From an uncultured bacterium (GTDB taxonomy: Bacteria; Patescibacteriota; Saccharimonadia; Saccharimonadales; Saccharimonadaceae): DNA of 64,000 bases. Positions 40,700 through 48,822 of this stretch are shown here, piece by piece. The notes beneath the pieces were generated by a model. The model searched no databases, was not told the origin of the DNA, and worked only from the letters and a program-made list of their open reading frames with translations. A program made the translations under genes and the position numbers. How positions within the stretch are numbered: position 1 is the stretch's first letter; every line of letters begins with the position of its first letter. The DNA is taken from NCBI GenBank assembly GCA_938036155.1, contig CALHPA010000001.1, forward strand, positions 1 through 64,000, written 5' to 3'.

Positions 40700-40747
40700 T
40701 TTTTGGGAGAATTCCTTTCGAGAGTTTTTCGAAAATATCCCCAAAAA
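40700..40747 (+). promoter_or_regulatory. rpsB leader hairpin
   Basis: TTTTTGGG (40700-40707) pairs with CCCAAAAA (40740-40747). Within the loop TTTTCGAAAA can form a second hairpin. It lies just ahead of the rpsB ribosome site, a plausible place for ribosomal-protein feedback. Confidence 0.6.
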
Positions 40748-40766
40748 TGAAGACAAAGGAGTTAAA

Positions 40767-41459
40767 ATGTCTGTAAAAGTTGATATCAAGCAGCTGCTTG
40801 AAGCTGGCGTTCATTTTGGTCACAAAACTTCACGCTGGCACCCAAAAATGGCGCCATATATTCACAGTAAGCGTCAAGATAGCCACATTATCGATCTAAC
40901 TAAAACTGTTGAAGGTCTTGAAAAAGCTCTTCCAGCTATTACTAAAGCCGTTGAATCTGGCCGAAAAGTTCTTTTTGTTGGAACTAAAAAACAAGTTAAA
41001 GAAGCTGTTCGTGAAGCTGCTGAAAGCGTAAAACAACCATATGTTGTTGAACGATGGGTTGGCGGAATGCTTACAAACTCAGCAACTGTAAACCAGCAAA
41101 TCAAGAAATTGAAAACTCTTGAAAAACGAATGGCTAGCGGTGAGCTTGCAAAACGATATTCTAAGCTTGAAGTTCAACGATACGCTGAAGAAATTGAAGC
41201 TTTAAATACAAAATACGGTGGAATCAAAGACTTAATGGGGCGCCCAGGAATTTTGTTTGTAACTGACGCTATTGCTGATGCAAACGCAATTCGTGAAGCT
41301 AAAACTTTGAATATTCCAGTGGTTGCGATTGTTGATACAAACGTAAATCCAGATGGAATTGATTATGTAATTCCAGCTAACGATGACGCTATTAAAGGTG
41401 TTAAATTGCTATTGGATTATGCAATTGAAGCTATTAAAGAAGCTAAAACTGATAAATAA
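40767..41459 (+). CDS. rpsB: 30S ribosomal protein S2
   Basis: A 230-aa protein with H-F-G-H-K-T-S-R-W-H-P-K-M (17-29), V-E-R-W-V-G-G-M-L-T-N and the late D-T-N-V-N-P-D-G-I-D-Y-V-I-P-A-N-D-D-A. The SD AAAGGAG is seven bases before ATG. It is followed after 24 bases by tsf, the standard order. Confidence 0.97.
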   Translation: MSVKVDIKQLLEAGVHFGHKTSRWHPKMAPYIHSKRQDSHIIDLTKTVEGLEKALPAITKAVESGRKVLFVGTKKQVKEAVREAAESVKQPYVVERWVGGMLTNSATVNQQIKKLKTLEKRMASGELAKRYSKLEVQRYAEEIEALNTKYGGIKDLMGRPGILFVTDAIADANAIREAKTLNIPVVAIVDTNVNPDGIDYVIPANDDAIKGVKLLLDYAIEAIKEAKTDK

Positions 41460-41483
41460 TTCTTAAATTTTGAAAGGATAAAA

Positions 41484-42080
41484 ATGGCTGTTTCTGTTGA
41501 AGAAATTAAAAAACTTAAAGAATTGACAGGTCTTGGTTTAACCGACGCCAAAAAAGCCCTTGTTGAAGCTGAAGGCAATTTCGACAAAGCGCTTGAAGCT
41601 CTTCGCAAAAAAGGTCTAACAAAAGCTGAGAAAAAAGGTGACCGAGAAGCTCGCGAAGGTTTGGTTGAAGCTTATGTTCACGGTGGCCGAATTGGTGTAA
41701 TTGTTGAAGTTAACTGTGAAACTGATTTCGTTGCACGAACTGAAGATTTCAAAAACTTTGCACACCAAATCGCTATGCAAATTGCTGCTATGGCGCCAGT
41801 TTATGCTACTGAGGCTGATATTCCAGCTGAAGAAATTGCTCGCGTTAAGGCTGAAGCTGAAGAGCGAGTTTCGAAAGAAGGGAAACCAGCTGAAATTGCG
41901 GCCAAAATTGTTGACGGCCAAGTAAAAAAATACTTTGCTGAAAAAGTTCTTCTTTCACAAACTTACATTATGGATGACAGCAAAACTGTTGAACAATTCT
42001 TGAAAGAAGCAATCGCTAAACTCGGTGAAAATATCGTTATCCGACAGTTCTCACGCATCGAACTTGGTGTTAACGAATAA
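41484..42080 (+). CDS. tsf: elongation factor Ts
   Basis: A 198-aa nucleotide-exchange factor for EF-Tu. The UBA-like N-terminus has L-T-G-L-G-L-T-D-A-K-K-A-L; the core has G-R-I-G-V-I-V-E-V-N-C-E-T-D-F-V-A-R. It has a single core domain and is shorter than E. coli EF-Ts (283 aa), like other compact forms. It is in an operon with rpsB. Confidence 0.96.
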   Translation: MAVSVEEIKKLKELTGLGLTDAKKALVEAEGNFDKALEALRKKGLTKAEKKGDREAREGLVEAYVHGGRIGVIVEVNCETDFVARTEDFKNFAHQIAMQIAAMAPVYATEADIPAEEIARVKAEAEERVSKEGKPAEIAAKIVDGQVKKYFAEKVLLSQTYIMDDSKTVEQFLKEAIAKLGENIVIRQFSRIELGVNE

Positions 42081-42104
42081 TAAATATTGCACTTGTAATA
42101 AATC

Positions 42105-42135
42105 TCCACTAATAACAGTGGAGTTTTATTTTTGT
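42105..42135 (+). terminator. rpsB-tsf terminator
   Basis: CTCCAC and GTGGAG around an eight-base loop, followed by TTTTATTTTT. Confidence 0.85.
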
Positions 42136-42212
42136 GATTTTTAAAGTCTTGACTTTTTATACATAACCAGTTATAATTTTAAGCATAAGTAGTTAAAATA
42201 AAAGGGAGAGAA

Positions 42213-43758
42213 ATGTTTAAGAACAAAATAGCAGTTTATGCTTTTATGGGTGCTGTTTGTGCTATGTTTTTGGCTCAACCTGCGTTTGCCGACGCGGCAA
42301 AGAGAATTGATGTTGACGCAACGGGAGATATCCAAGAGCTTCAATCAGGTGGTACGTATAATCGGACTAATACTAAGGTTAATATAAATATTAAAAAAAA
42401 TGGGCAGAATATTAATGCTGGTGACTATGTTGATCTTAAATTTGAGAGTCTTAACGATGCTTGGCTGGAAGATAGAGATATTCGTTACAAAGATACAATT
42501 ATCGGCAAGATTAAGTTCATTAAAGCTAAAAATAACGTTGGCGAATTTTCTAGAAGATCTATTAAGGGGCATCCTGAAGCAGAAAATATCATTCCAGAAA
42601 AGAGTACTGCTAGAGATTCAGAATATAGGTTAATTTTTAATGATCAGGCTAAAAAATTCTCTAATATGGAGTTGTCGATAGATATTGTAGCTTATAATTA
42701 TGCTGCTTGGACTAACCATAAATATAATATTGAGCATTCTGTAAAAGTAAATAATAAAGAGATTGCACATAAAACTGGAACAATTAGCGGTGTAAATAAA
42801 ATTTCTCCTGAAATAGATTTTAGGATAAATACTTTTCTAGCTAGCAGTAAAGACGGTGAAAATGTAGATGGAAATATTTTTGATTTTGGAATACGACAAT
42901 CAGATAAAAATAATCCTAAACACATTAAACCAGGCGACATTGTTAAGATGAAATTACCTGAATCTTCTGGTGTTGCCTTTGATGCAAAATCAAATCCGAA
43001 AGAGGGGGCAGTTGGTACTGCAAATACTCAAGAACTATATTCTAACTATGGTGATAATGCTACTTCAAAAGGCGTCTTGCTCAAAACTGGTGTAAACTTA
43101 AAGTATAAAGTTATAAAAAATTCAAGCCATGAGTTAGTATATCAGATCGTAGAGATTGCTGATGATAAAGCTTTTTATCAATTCTTGCCAAGATTAACTA
43201 TTTTAGATACTAGCGAAAAAAACAGTTAACTATAGCGAAGGGAAATTAAATCCAATTTCGGCGATTACAGAAATTTACCGAGGTGATGATAAGTATTTTT
43301 CTTTAGAAAAATCTACAGGTGGTGCAATAAACGGTACGAAAATGAAATCTTATGCAGATATCAAAAAGCGTGGGTCTGTGATTGTGCGCTATCAAGATGA
43401 GAATGGTGCGAGCCTTACTCCTGAAGTTTTATTAGCGAATAAAGTTCAAGTGGGCACAGACTATACTGCTGAAGAAAAGCAATTCGAAGGATTTGAAAAG
43501 GCTGAACTACTTAAAAACTCATCGCCCAAAACTGGAAAAGTTGAAGAAGGCGTAAAGACTGTAACATTTGTTTATAAAAAGAAAAGTATTCCTGCGCCTG
43601 AAAAACCTTCGAACCCAGTAAAAGAAGAGAAGAAGCCAAAGGAAAATATTAGTGCACCAAACACAGGTTTCGAAAATAATTTTATTAAAAATTTACTTTT
43701 CATCGGTGGTGCTGCACTTTCTGTGATTTCTATAATTGTTATTAAGAGAAACTATTAA
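42213..43758 (+). pseudogene. MucBP-domain adhesin broken (or phase-off) by an A7 frameshift
   Basis: Frame 1 runs from 42213 to a TAA at 43229 (338 aa): a signal peptide ending near A-F-A/D, then a long beta-rich domain. An A7 tract (43216-43222) is followed by the stop. Reading one A fewer continues S-E-K-T-V-N-Y-S-E-G-K-L-N-P and joins, without a stop, the frame that ends at 43758. That second part holds a MucBP-type domain (V-R-Y-Q-D-E-N-G...T-V-T-F-V-Y-K-K) and the anchor A-P-N-T-G-F, a hydrophobic helix and K-R-N-Y. The whole would be about 514 aa. It may be a phase-variable gene, a true pseudogene or a sequencing error. In the form shown, the made protein would be secreted without an anchor. 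Confidence 0.8.
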
Positions 43759-43774
43759 ATAGAATATATAAGAT

Positions 43775-43810
43775 AAAAGACCTCTTTCGCTAAAATTTAA
43801 GAGGTCTTTT
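43775..43810. terminator. bidirectional terminator
   Basis: AAAAGACCTCTT and AAGAGGTCTTTT, a 12-bp stem with a 12-base loop. Confidence 0.9.
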
Positions 43811-43832
43811 ATTATTGCTACGATCAATTGTA

Positions 43833-44150
43833 TTAAGCTAAACTCTTTTCGATAAAGGCGATAATTCGTACGTCGCGAGATTCTAGCTCACTTTCTTCAT
43901 TGATTTCGTTTACGCCAAATAGTTCTTCTGCACCTTCACCAAATTTTGCATGTAGAGTTTTGATCCAGCTACCGTTTGCAAGCTTTTTTAGGCTAACATT
44001 TTCACTAAAGCTCACGCCACGAAAGAAGTTTTTTTCGTTGGGTAGTTCAATTTTTATTTCTTTGTTATTTTTTTCAATTTTTAATTTAAAACTTTTTTTA
44101 AAAATTGGGTCAAAGTATTCAATTACTTTTTTAATCTTTTTTTGTTTCAT
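43833..44150 (-). CDS. 105-aa unknown protein
   Basis: A soluble basic protein. It has alternating beta-type segments (K-I-E-K-N-N-K-E-I-K-I-E-L) and a central L-A-N-G-S-W-I-K-T-L-H-A-K-F-G. A weak GGAA-type ribosome site precedes ATG. No family is recognised, and it is monocistronic. It might be a bacterial PH- or OB-like small domain, but the evidence is thin. Confidence 0.6.
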   Translation of the reverse strand: MKQKKIKKVIEYFDPIFKKSFKLKIEKNNKEIKIELPNEKNFFRGVSFSENVSLKKLANGSWIKTLHAKFGEGAEELFGVNEINEESELESRDVRIIAFIEKSLA

Positions 44151-44216
44151 TTGATTCCTTTTTGTTTTTTGCTTTAAAACATAACTATAATAACATAAAA
44201 AATAAAAAAAGTCAAT

Positions 44217-44242
44217 AGAAAAACCCCGCCATTTTGGCGAGG
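44217..44242 (-). terminator. terminator of the 127-aa gene
   Basis: On the minus strand CCTCGCCA-AAA-TGGCGGGG is followed by TTTTTC. Confidence 0.85.
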
Positions 44243-44258
44243 CGTGTTGACCGCGAAC

Positions 44259-44642
44259 TCAATTATTGGATTTTCCGTTGTGATACAATTTGTGATTTTC
44301 TGGCAAGAATTTGCGAATGTCTCCTTTGAGCCATACTCGTGCCATTTTGGTTTCTCCCTTTTTGAAGGGTAAAACTCGGCTAACGGCTTTGAATAATGGA
44401 TCCATTCTAATGATATTGTCAATATCATAGTAATCTTCTTCTTCGAAAAGGTCACTAATAGGAAACTCAATAATATATTTGCGTCCTACAGTGCAGTGGC
44501 CAACTGCGTACTCAATCTCTTGATCGCTTAATTCCGCAAAAAAATTACGAATTTTCTTTGAGAGTTCATCGTGATATTCTTTAACACGGGCTTCACGTGA
44601 TTCTTGAATAAGCTCGGCATTTGTTAAGACCATTGTAGTCAT
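44259..44642 (-). CDS. 127-aa unknown protein, LSxxEIE family
   Basis: The start at 44642 is set by AAGGAGGAG 11 bases upstream, below a clear promoter; a longer frame would begin inside that promoter. Residues about 29-60 read F-F-A-E-L-S-D-Q-E-I-E then I-I-E-F-P-I-S-D, a module also seen in the next gene upstream (44759-45421). The remainder is basic. It is probably cytoplasmic, with no known function. Confidence 0.65.
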   Translation of the reverse strand: MTTMVLTNAELIQESREARVKEYHDELSKKIRNFFAELSDQEIEYAVGHCTVGRKYIIEFPISDLFEEEDYYDIDNIIRMDPLFKAVSRVLPFKKGETKMARVWLKGDIRKFLPENHKLYHNGKSNN

Positions 44643-44694
44643 GGGCGGCTCCTCCTTAAATTGCGTCCCTGAAAGGGAAAGTTTTGTAATATAG

Positions 44695-44723
44695 ATTATA
44701 CCACTTTCGAAATAAGAAGTCAA
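44695..44723 (-). promoter_or_regulatory. promoter of the 127-aa gene
   Basis: Minus strand TTGACT (44718-44723), 17 bases, TATAAT (44695-44700). A small TCCC/GGGA hairpin follows in the leader. Confidence 0.85.
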
Positions 44724-44758
44724 ACAAAAAGCCCCAAATTTAAATTGGAGCTTGAGAA

Positions 44759-45421
44759 TTAGAAATCCAGATTATCTATTTGAACGTATAGATTGTATCC
44801 CTGTTTGCGAGCCTCACTGTTAAGATGTGGCTTTCTGAACCCTATGATATTTTTAAATAGGGTCTTATGCCTCTTATGGTATTTATACAGAGTGGGCAAA
44901 TGGATTTGTTCCGGTAAAGTTATTGGAATTTCAATATTTTCGTTGATATAAATTTGCTCACTAAGTTCTTCGATTTCATCTTTCGAAAGGTTCTCTATAA
45001 ACTTCTTAACTTCTTCCGAAATTGTTTCAGAATAACGCGTAGCATTACCCTTTGGTTCATCGGGTTTCGAAATAATTTTTGGTTCTATCAAGAAGATAAT
45101 TTGTTCTACGCCATCTTTTTCAGCCTCATATTCTTCAAAAATATGAAACTTGCTATTGACGATTCTTCGAACCTCGATAAACCTGTCGTTCTCCTCCTTA
45201 TAACCCATTCTTATCGCTTCTTTCTTTGGAATACTAATCCTTGTGGAATACTTCTTCCAAAATTTATAGAGCTCCTCTGGAATAGTCTGCTGTTCAATCG
45301 ACTGACCAAGATCTTTTGTGATATACTCAATAATCTTATATAAGATTACGGTATAATCTTCTTGTAATTTTTTCAGTTTAGCCTCGCTAAGCAAAGGTCC
45401 AACAAAATTATTTTTTGCCAT
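44759..45421 (-). CDS. 220-aa unknown protein, LSxxEIE family
   Basis: A soluble protein, helical N-terminal half. Residues about 137-165 read F-I-E-N-L-S-K-D-E-I-E-E-L then N-I-E-I-P-I-T-L, paralleling the 127-aa neighbour. The C-terminus is His/Lys/Tyr-rich (Y-K-Y-H-K-R-H-K-T). A G5 stretch (GGGGG) precedes ATG by eight bases. It has its own promoter. The shared module with the neighbour suggests paralogues. The function is unknown. Confidence 0.65.
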   Translation of the reverse strand: MAKNNFVGPLLSEAKLKKLQEDYTVILYKIIEYITKDLGQSIEQQTIPEELYKFWKKYSTRISIPKKEAIRMGYKEENDRFIEVRRIVNSKFHIFEEYEAEKDGVEQIIFLIEPKIISKPDEPKGNATRYSETISEEVKKFIENLSKDEIEELSEQIYINENIEIPITLPEQIHLPTLYKYHKRHKTLFKNIIGFRKPHLNSEARKQGYNLYVQIDNLDF

Positions 45422-45472
45422 AAAAATTTCCCCCTGGATTTTTTGTGTAGTTTTTAAAGAACTATGCTATAT

Positions 45473-45501
45473 ATTATATAATTTTATACTAATAAAGTCA
45501 A
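45473..45501 (-). promoter_or_regulatory. promoter of the 220-aa gene
   Basis: Minus strand TTGACT (45496-45501), 17 bases, TATAAT (45473-45478). Confidence 0.85.
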
Positions 45502-45548
45502 GCCAAAAAGGGGTTAAAATTTTGCTGAAACTATAGTATAATTGTTCT

Positions 45549-46811
45549 ATGTTAGATATTAGATTTATTCGTGAAAATGCCGAGCGTGTGCAAAAAGATG
45601 CGTTGAATAAAGGTTATAAAAATGCCGATGTTCAAGCTGTGATTTCGCTCGATGACGAAAGAAAAGCTCTTACGGCTCAAATTGACGAACTTCGAACTCG
45701 CCGTAACCAAATCGCGGCCTCAATGAAAAATTCTGGCGGAAAGCCAAGTGATGAACAAATCGCAGAAGGCAAGAAAATTAAGGAAGAGCTTGCTGAGCTT
45801 GAAAAAACTTATCGCGAACTTGATGAAAAACTTTCGAATGCTTTGAAGGGTATTCCGAATATTCTTCAACCAGATGTGCCAATTGGTGAAGAGGGTGAAG
45901 ATGATTTGGTGAAAACTTGGGGCGAAGAACTTTTCGAAAGCCGTAAAGGCGCTGAAGATCACCTTGATTTTGCAAACAAAAAAGGTTGGGTTGATTTTGA
46001 GCGTGGATCAAAAGTTGCTGGAACAAAATTCTATTTCTTGAAAGGTGATTTGGCGCTTCTTGAAAATGCTATTTATCAGTTTGCTTTGAATAAATTGATT
46101 TCGAAAGGTTTTAATTTTATGACGGTTCCGCATATGGTTAACAGTGAAGTTGCCACGGGAACTGGTTTCGCGCCTCGTTCAAGCGAACAAAGTGATGAAT
46201 ATTTCATTGAAGGTGAAGACTTAAGCTTGATTGCAACTGCTGAAATGTCGCTAACTGGCTATCATGCTGGTGAGATTTTGAACGAAAAGGAATTGCCAAT
46301 TTTTTATGCTGGATATTCACCATGCTACCGAAAAGAGGCGGGAACTTATGGCAAGCACACACGTGGGCTTTTCCGGGTGCATCAATTCAATAAGCTTGAA
46401 ATGTATGCTTACACTTTGCCAGAACAGAGTGCTGAAATTCATGAAAAAATTCTGGCAATTGAAGAAGAAATTTATCAAGAACTTGGTATTCCTTATCGCG
46501 TGATTAATATCGCCAGTGGCGATTTGGGCGCTCCAGCTTCGAAAAAATATGATATTGAGTATTGGAGCCCAGTTGATGGCAACTATCGTGAAATTACAAG
46601 CTGTTCGAACTGTACAGATTATCAGGCACGAAACTTAAACATTCGTGTGCGTCGTGAGAACGGTGATTTGCAAGTTGTTCACACTTTGAATGGCACGGCT
46701 GTTTCACTTGCGCGTTGTTTGGTGGCGGCAATCGAAAATTTCCAAGATGGGAAATACCTTGTTTTGCCAAAAGTTCTTCAACCATATATGAATAATCGCG
46801 AACGAATCTAA
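45549..46811 (+). CDS. serS: seryl-tRNA synthetase
   Basis: A 420-aa class-II synthetase. The N-terminal tRNA-binding coiled coil spans about 30-100. Motif 2 is seen in F-R-V-H-Q-F-N-K-L-E, and motif 3 in T-L-N-G-T-A-V-S-L-A-R near 380. TATAAT (45537-45542) ends six bases before ATG, so the mRNA is predicted leaderless. It is monocistronic with a terminator. Confidence 0.96.
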   Translation: MLDIRFIRENAERVQKDALNKGYKNADVQAVISLDDERKALTAQIDELRTRRNQIAASMKNSGGKPSDEQIAEGKKIKEELAELEKTYRELDEKLSNALKGIPNILQPDVPIGEEGEDDLVKTWGEELFESRKGAEDHLDFANKKGWVDFERGSKVAGTKFYFLKGDLALLENAIYQFALNKLISKGFNFMTVPHMVNSEVATGTGFAPRSSEQSDEYFIEGEDLSLIATAEMSLTGYHAGEILNEKELPIFYAGYSPCYRKEAGTYGKHTRGLFRVHQFNKLEMYAYTLPEQSAEIHEKILAIEEEIYQELGIPYRVINIASGDLGAPASKKYDIEYWSPVDGNYREITSCSNCTDYQARNLNIRVRRENGDLQVVHTLNGTAVSLARCLVAAIENFQDGKYLVLPKVLQPYMNNRERI

Positions 46812-46821
46812 AAATAAAATA

Positions 46822-46876
46822 AGCACTAAATATAGCGTTTTGTAAATTTTACAACACTAAATCTAGTGCTTTTTAA
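46822..46876 (+). terminator. serS terminator, two-stem
   Basis: AAGCACTA and TAGTGCTT form the outer stem and TTGTAAA/TTTACAA an inner hairpin. TTTTT follows. Confidence 0.8.
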
Positions 46877-46930
46877 ATTTGTTTATGCTATAATTGAAAT
46901 ATAAATAAATTAAGAAAGAAGGTGGCTAAT

Positions 46931-47194
46931 ATGCCAGTACTTTTTATAACAAATAACTGCCCAGCTTGTAATATGACTAAAAAGTTATTGAGCGACGCGG
47001 GTGTTTTGGAAAAATTCATTATTTATAATGTGAATGATGACCATGACGGCTCTATAGCAGGAATGACTAATGAGTTGAAACAGAGCTATGGTCTATCTGG
47101 CGCTCCGTTTCTAGATCCAAGAGATTTAGGTCTTGAACCTTTTGTCGGGTTTAATACCGATAAAATCAAGGAAGTTATAAACAAGCTTGAGTAG
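46931..47194 (+). CDS. glutaredoxin/thioredoxin-like protein
   Basis: An 87-aa protein. V-L-F-I-T-N-N-C-P-A-C (3-13) gives a CPAC redox site after the first strand, and the later G-A-P-F-L-D carries the cis-Pro. It is a small disulfide or electron-transfer protein, perhaps for ribonucleotide reduction or surface-protein folding. The start at 46931 follows AAAGGTGG; a GTG three codons upstream overlaps that site. Confidence 0.85.
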   Translation: MPVLFITNNCPACNMTKKLLSDAGVLEKFIIYNVNDDHDGSIAGMTNELKQSYGLSGAPFLDPRDLGLEPFVGFNTDKIKEVINKLE

Positions 47195-47204
47195 TTAGTG
47201 TAGA

Positions 47205-47226
47205 GCTCGCGTTCGCGGGCTTTTTT
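47205..47226 (+). terminator. terminator
   Basis: GCTCGCG-TT-CGCGGGC followed by TTTTTT. Confidence 0.85.
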
Positions 47227-47227
47227 C

Positions 47228-47256
47228 TTGACAAAATAAAATGTTTATGCTAATAT
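47228..47256 (+). promoter_or_regulatory. hpf promoter
   Basis: TTGACA (47228-47233), 17 bases ending TATGC, TAATAT (47251-47256). Confidence 0.8.
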
Positions 47257-47287
47257 AGAGCTATAAACTAACAAAAAAGGATTATAT

Positions 47288-47656
47288 ATGATCTCACAGA
47301 TTGAAATTACAGGAAATAAATACGAAATTGACGAAACGACCAAAAAATACGCAGAAAAACACATTGGTAAATTAGATAAATACTTGCCACGACACGCTAA
47401 AAAATCAGCTTCAGCCCGCGTGGTGATTTCGCAAATCAATGGCACTCACGACAACAAATATGAAGTTGAGGCGGTTATTAATGTGCCAGATAAAACTTTG
47501 GTAGCGAAAGACCAAAGCTCAAATGTTTTAGCAGCAATCGATATTGTTGAAGCAAAACTTGATGGGCAAATTCGCCGTTATAAAACTGAAAAAAATCCAC
47601 GCCTTGGTAAAGCTGGAATTATGGCGAAATTCAAGCGTTCTCTCAAACGAGGCTAA
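47288..47656 (+). CDS. hpf: ribosome hibernation-promoting factor, short form
   Basis: A 122-aa S30AE/RaiA-family protein. I-E-I-T-G-N-K-Y-E-I-D at 5-15 opens the beta-alpha-beta-beta-beta-alpha fold, V-L-A-A-I-D-I-V-E-A-K-L-D-G-Q-I-R-R-Y is the second helix, and a basic tail K-F-K-R-S-L-K-R-G ends it. It lacks the C-terminal dimer domain of long HPF, so it should inactivate 70S ribosomes in the manner of short HPF or YfiA. It has its own promoter. Confidence 0.92.
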   Translation: MISQIEITGNKYEIDETTKKYAEKHIGKLDKYLPRHAKKSASARVVISQINGTHDNKYEVEAVINVPDKTLVAKDQSSNVLAAIDIVEAKLDGQIRRYKTEKNPRLGKAGIMAKFKRSLKRG

Positions 47657-47674
47657 AAAATTTCGAAAACTTAA

Positions 47675-47702
47675 AAAATCTCCGCATTTTTGTGGAGATT
47701 TT
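47675..47702 (+). terminator. hpf terminator
   Basis: AATCTCC and GGAGATT around an imperfect ten-base loop (CGCA...TGTG can extend it), followed by TTTGATTTT. Confidence 0.75.
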
Positions 47703-47769
47703 GATTTTCCATAAAATTATGATATAATTAACCTATTGCTATTTAAAATTATTTTAAGGGGTGAAAAAA

Positions 47770-48318
47770 ATGAATAAACAGAATAAACAGCAAGAACTTT
47801 TACGTGAGATGTTACATCGCAAGTCGAGTGAAATACTAGCTTGCCTTCATCGTAAACAGGAAAGTGAGTCTTCTATAACGTATGGGATTGTGTTTTTTCG
47901 AAAAGATGGGAAGAATATAATTCCAGAAATTGGCGTTCGAGTTCAATTTGTGAAAGAGATTGAAGACCTCAAAGGTGATTCGGTTTTTACGGCTTTGGAT
48001 TGGTTTTTCGAGCAAGATCAAGGTTTGGAGTATCGACCATGTAAGGTCGAAATAATTGGTCATGGTATGCTCAAAGAATTAAGCATTAAAAAATGCCTTG
48101 AGAATTATAGACATTTTGTTTGGTATGATTCTCGCAACTGGACAGATCAGCTTTTCGAAATTCAAGATATTGCAGAAGTTGTTAGGAGTGAATTTTTGAG
48201 TGGAGAAAGCAAAGAAGTGGTTGGTCAAGATTTGACCTATCTCGGATGTCAAGTTTGGGAGATCATTCCGTATTTTTGCGCGCATGTTAATGAAGGAGAC
48301 TTTAGCTATGAATGGTGA
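47770..48318 (+). CDS. 182-aa unknown protein
   Basis: A soluble protein with a beta-rich centre (I-T-Y-G-I-V-F-F-R-K-D-G, then G-V-R-V-Q-F-V-K) and F-V-W-Y-D-S-R-N-W-T-D-Q-L-F near 115. AAGGGGTG precedes ATG by seven bases. It ends in TGA, overlapping the next gene by 11 bases, so the two are coupled. I recognise no family. Confidence 0.65.
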   Translation: MNKQNKQQELLREMLHRKSSEILACLHRKQESESSITYGIVFFRKDGKNIIPEIGVRVQFVKEIEDLKGDSVFTALDWFFEQDQGLEYRPCKVEIIGHGMLKELSIKKCLENYRHFVWYDSRNWTDQLFEIQDIAEVVRSEFLSGESKEVVGQDLTYLGCQVWEIIPYFCAHVNEGDFSYEW

Positions 48319-48739
48319 ATTAACGATTAAAGACTTATTCAGAAAATATGGTCGGCGATTTGCTTCTGTATCTAAGAATACTGAGGGAATTGATACAATT
48401 GTGATTTATGAAATTGTAACTGTTAAAGGTGAAAAGCCGATTGTTAAAATCAAGACCATTGATTTTGATCCGGCAAAGAAAGAATTGCTCATTTCGAATG
48501 ACGATGAGGAAGAAGATTGGGCTGAAGCTTTTGAAATAGCGACTCTAATTGACGATGACACCATTCTTCCACTTTCGGTGTTATCAAGTGATGTACAAAA
48601 AATTCGAGAACTAGGAGCAAAAGTTCTCGAATATGAAAAAGCTTTAAGAAGTCTTGAAGTATTCACCAAAAAGTATGAAGTACTAAGAGATGAAGTGATT
48701 GAAGCTTTTATCAGTGCTACCGATGCGGTTTTAAAATAA
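48308..48739 (+). CDS. 143-aa acidic unknown protein
   Basis: Start 48308 follows GAAGGAG by nine bases. The N-terminal half is beta-type (I-V-I-Y-E-I-V-T-V-K-G-E), then an acidic patch (N-D-D-E-E-E-D-W), then a helical C-terminus with coiled-coil character. It is coupled to the preceding gene and ends at a terminator before secA. The function is unknown. Confidence 0.65.
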   Translation: MNGELTIKDLFRKYGRRFASVSKNTEGIDTIVIYEIVTVKGEKPIVKIKTIDFDPAKKELLISNDDEEEDWAEAFEIATLIDDDTILPLSVLSSDVQKIRELGAKVLEYEKALRSLEVFTKKYEVLRDEVIEAFISATDAVLK

Positions 48740-48763
48740 AAAGTCCTTTAAAGGGCTTTTTTT
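48739..48763 (+). terminator. terminator
   Basis: AAGTCC-TTTAAA-GGGCTT followed by TTTTT. Confidence 0.8.
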
Positions 48764-48822
48764 AATGTTAAAATTATGGTAAAATTGTAATAGATTTTAT
48801 ACTGTTTTTAATGGAGAGGGAA

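Noticed and set aside
43342..43758. 138-aa plus-strand ORF as an independent gene
   Set aside because: It has no ribosome site at its ATG, and coding sense continues upstream in the same frame to the A7 tract. It is the C-terminal part of the frameshifted adhesin.
44592..44600. TTCACGTGA, resembling the core of a parS site
   Set aside because: Only nine of sixteen consensus bases match, the site is inside a coding sequence, and it is far from parAB. Similar chance hits occur near 1915 and 49783.
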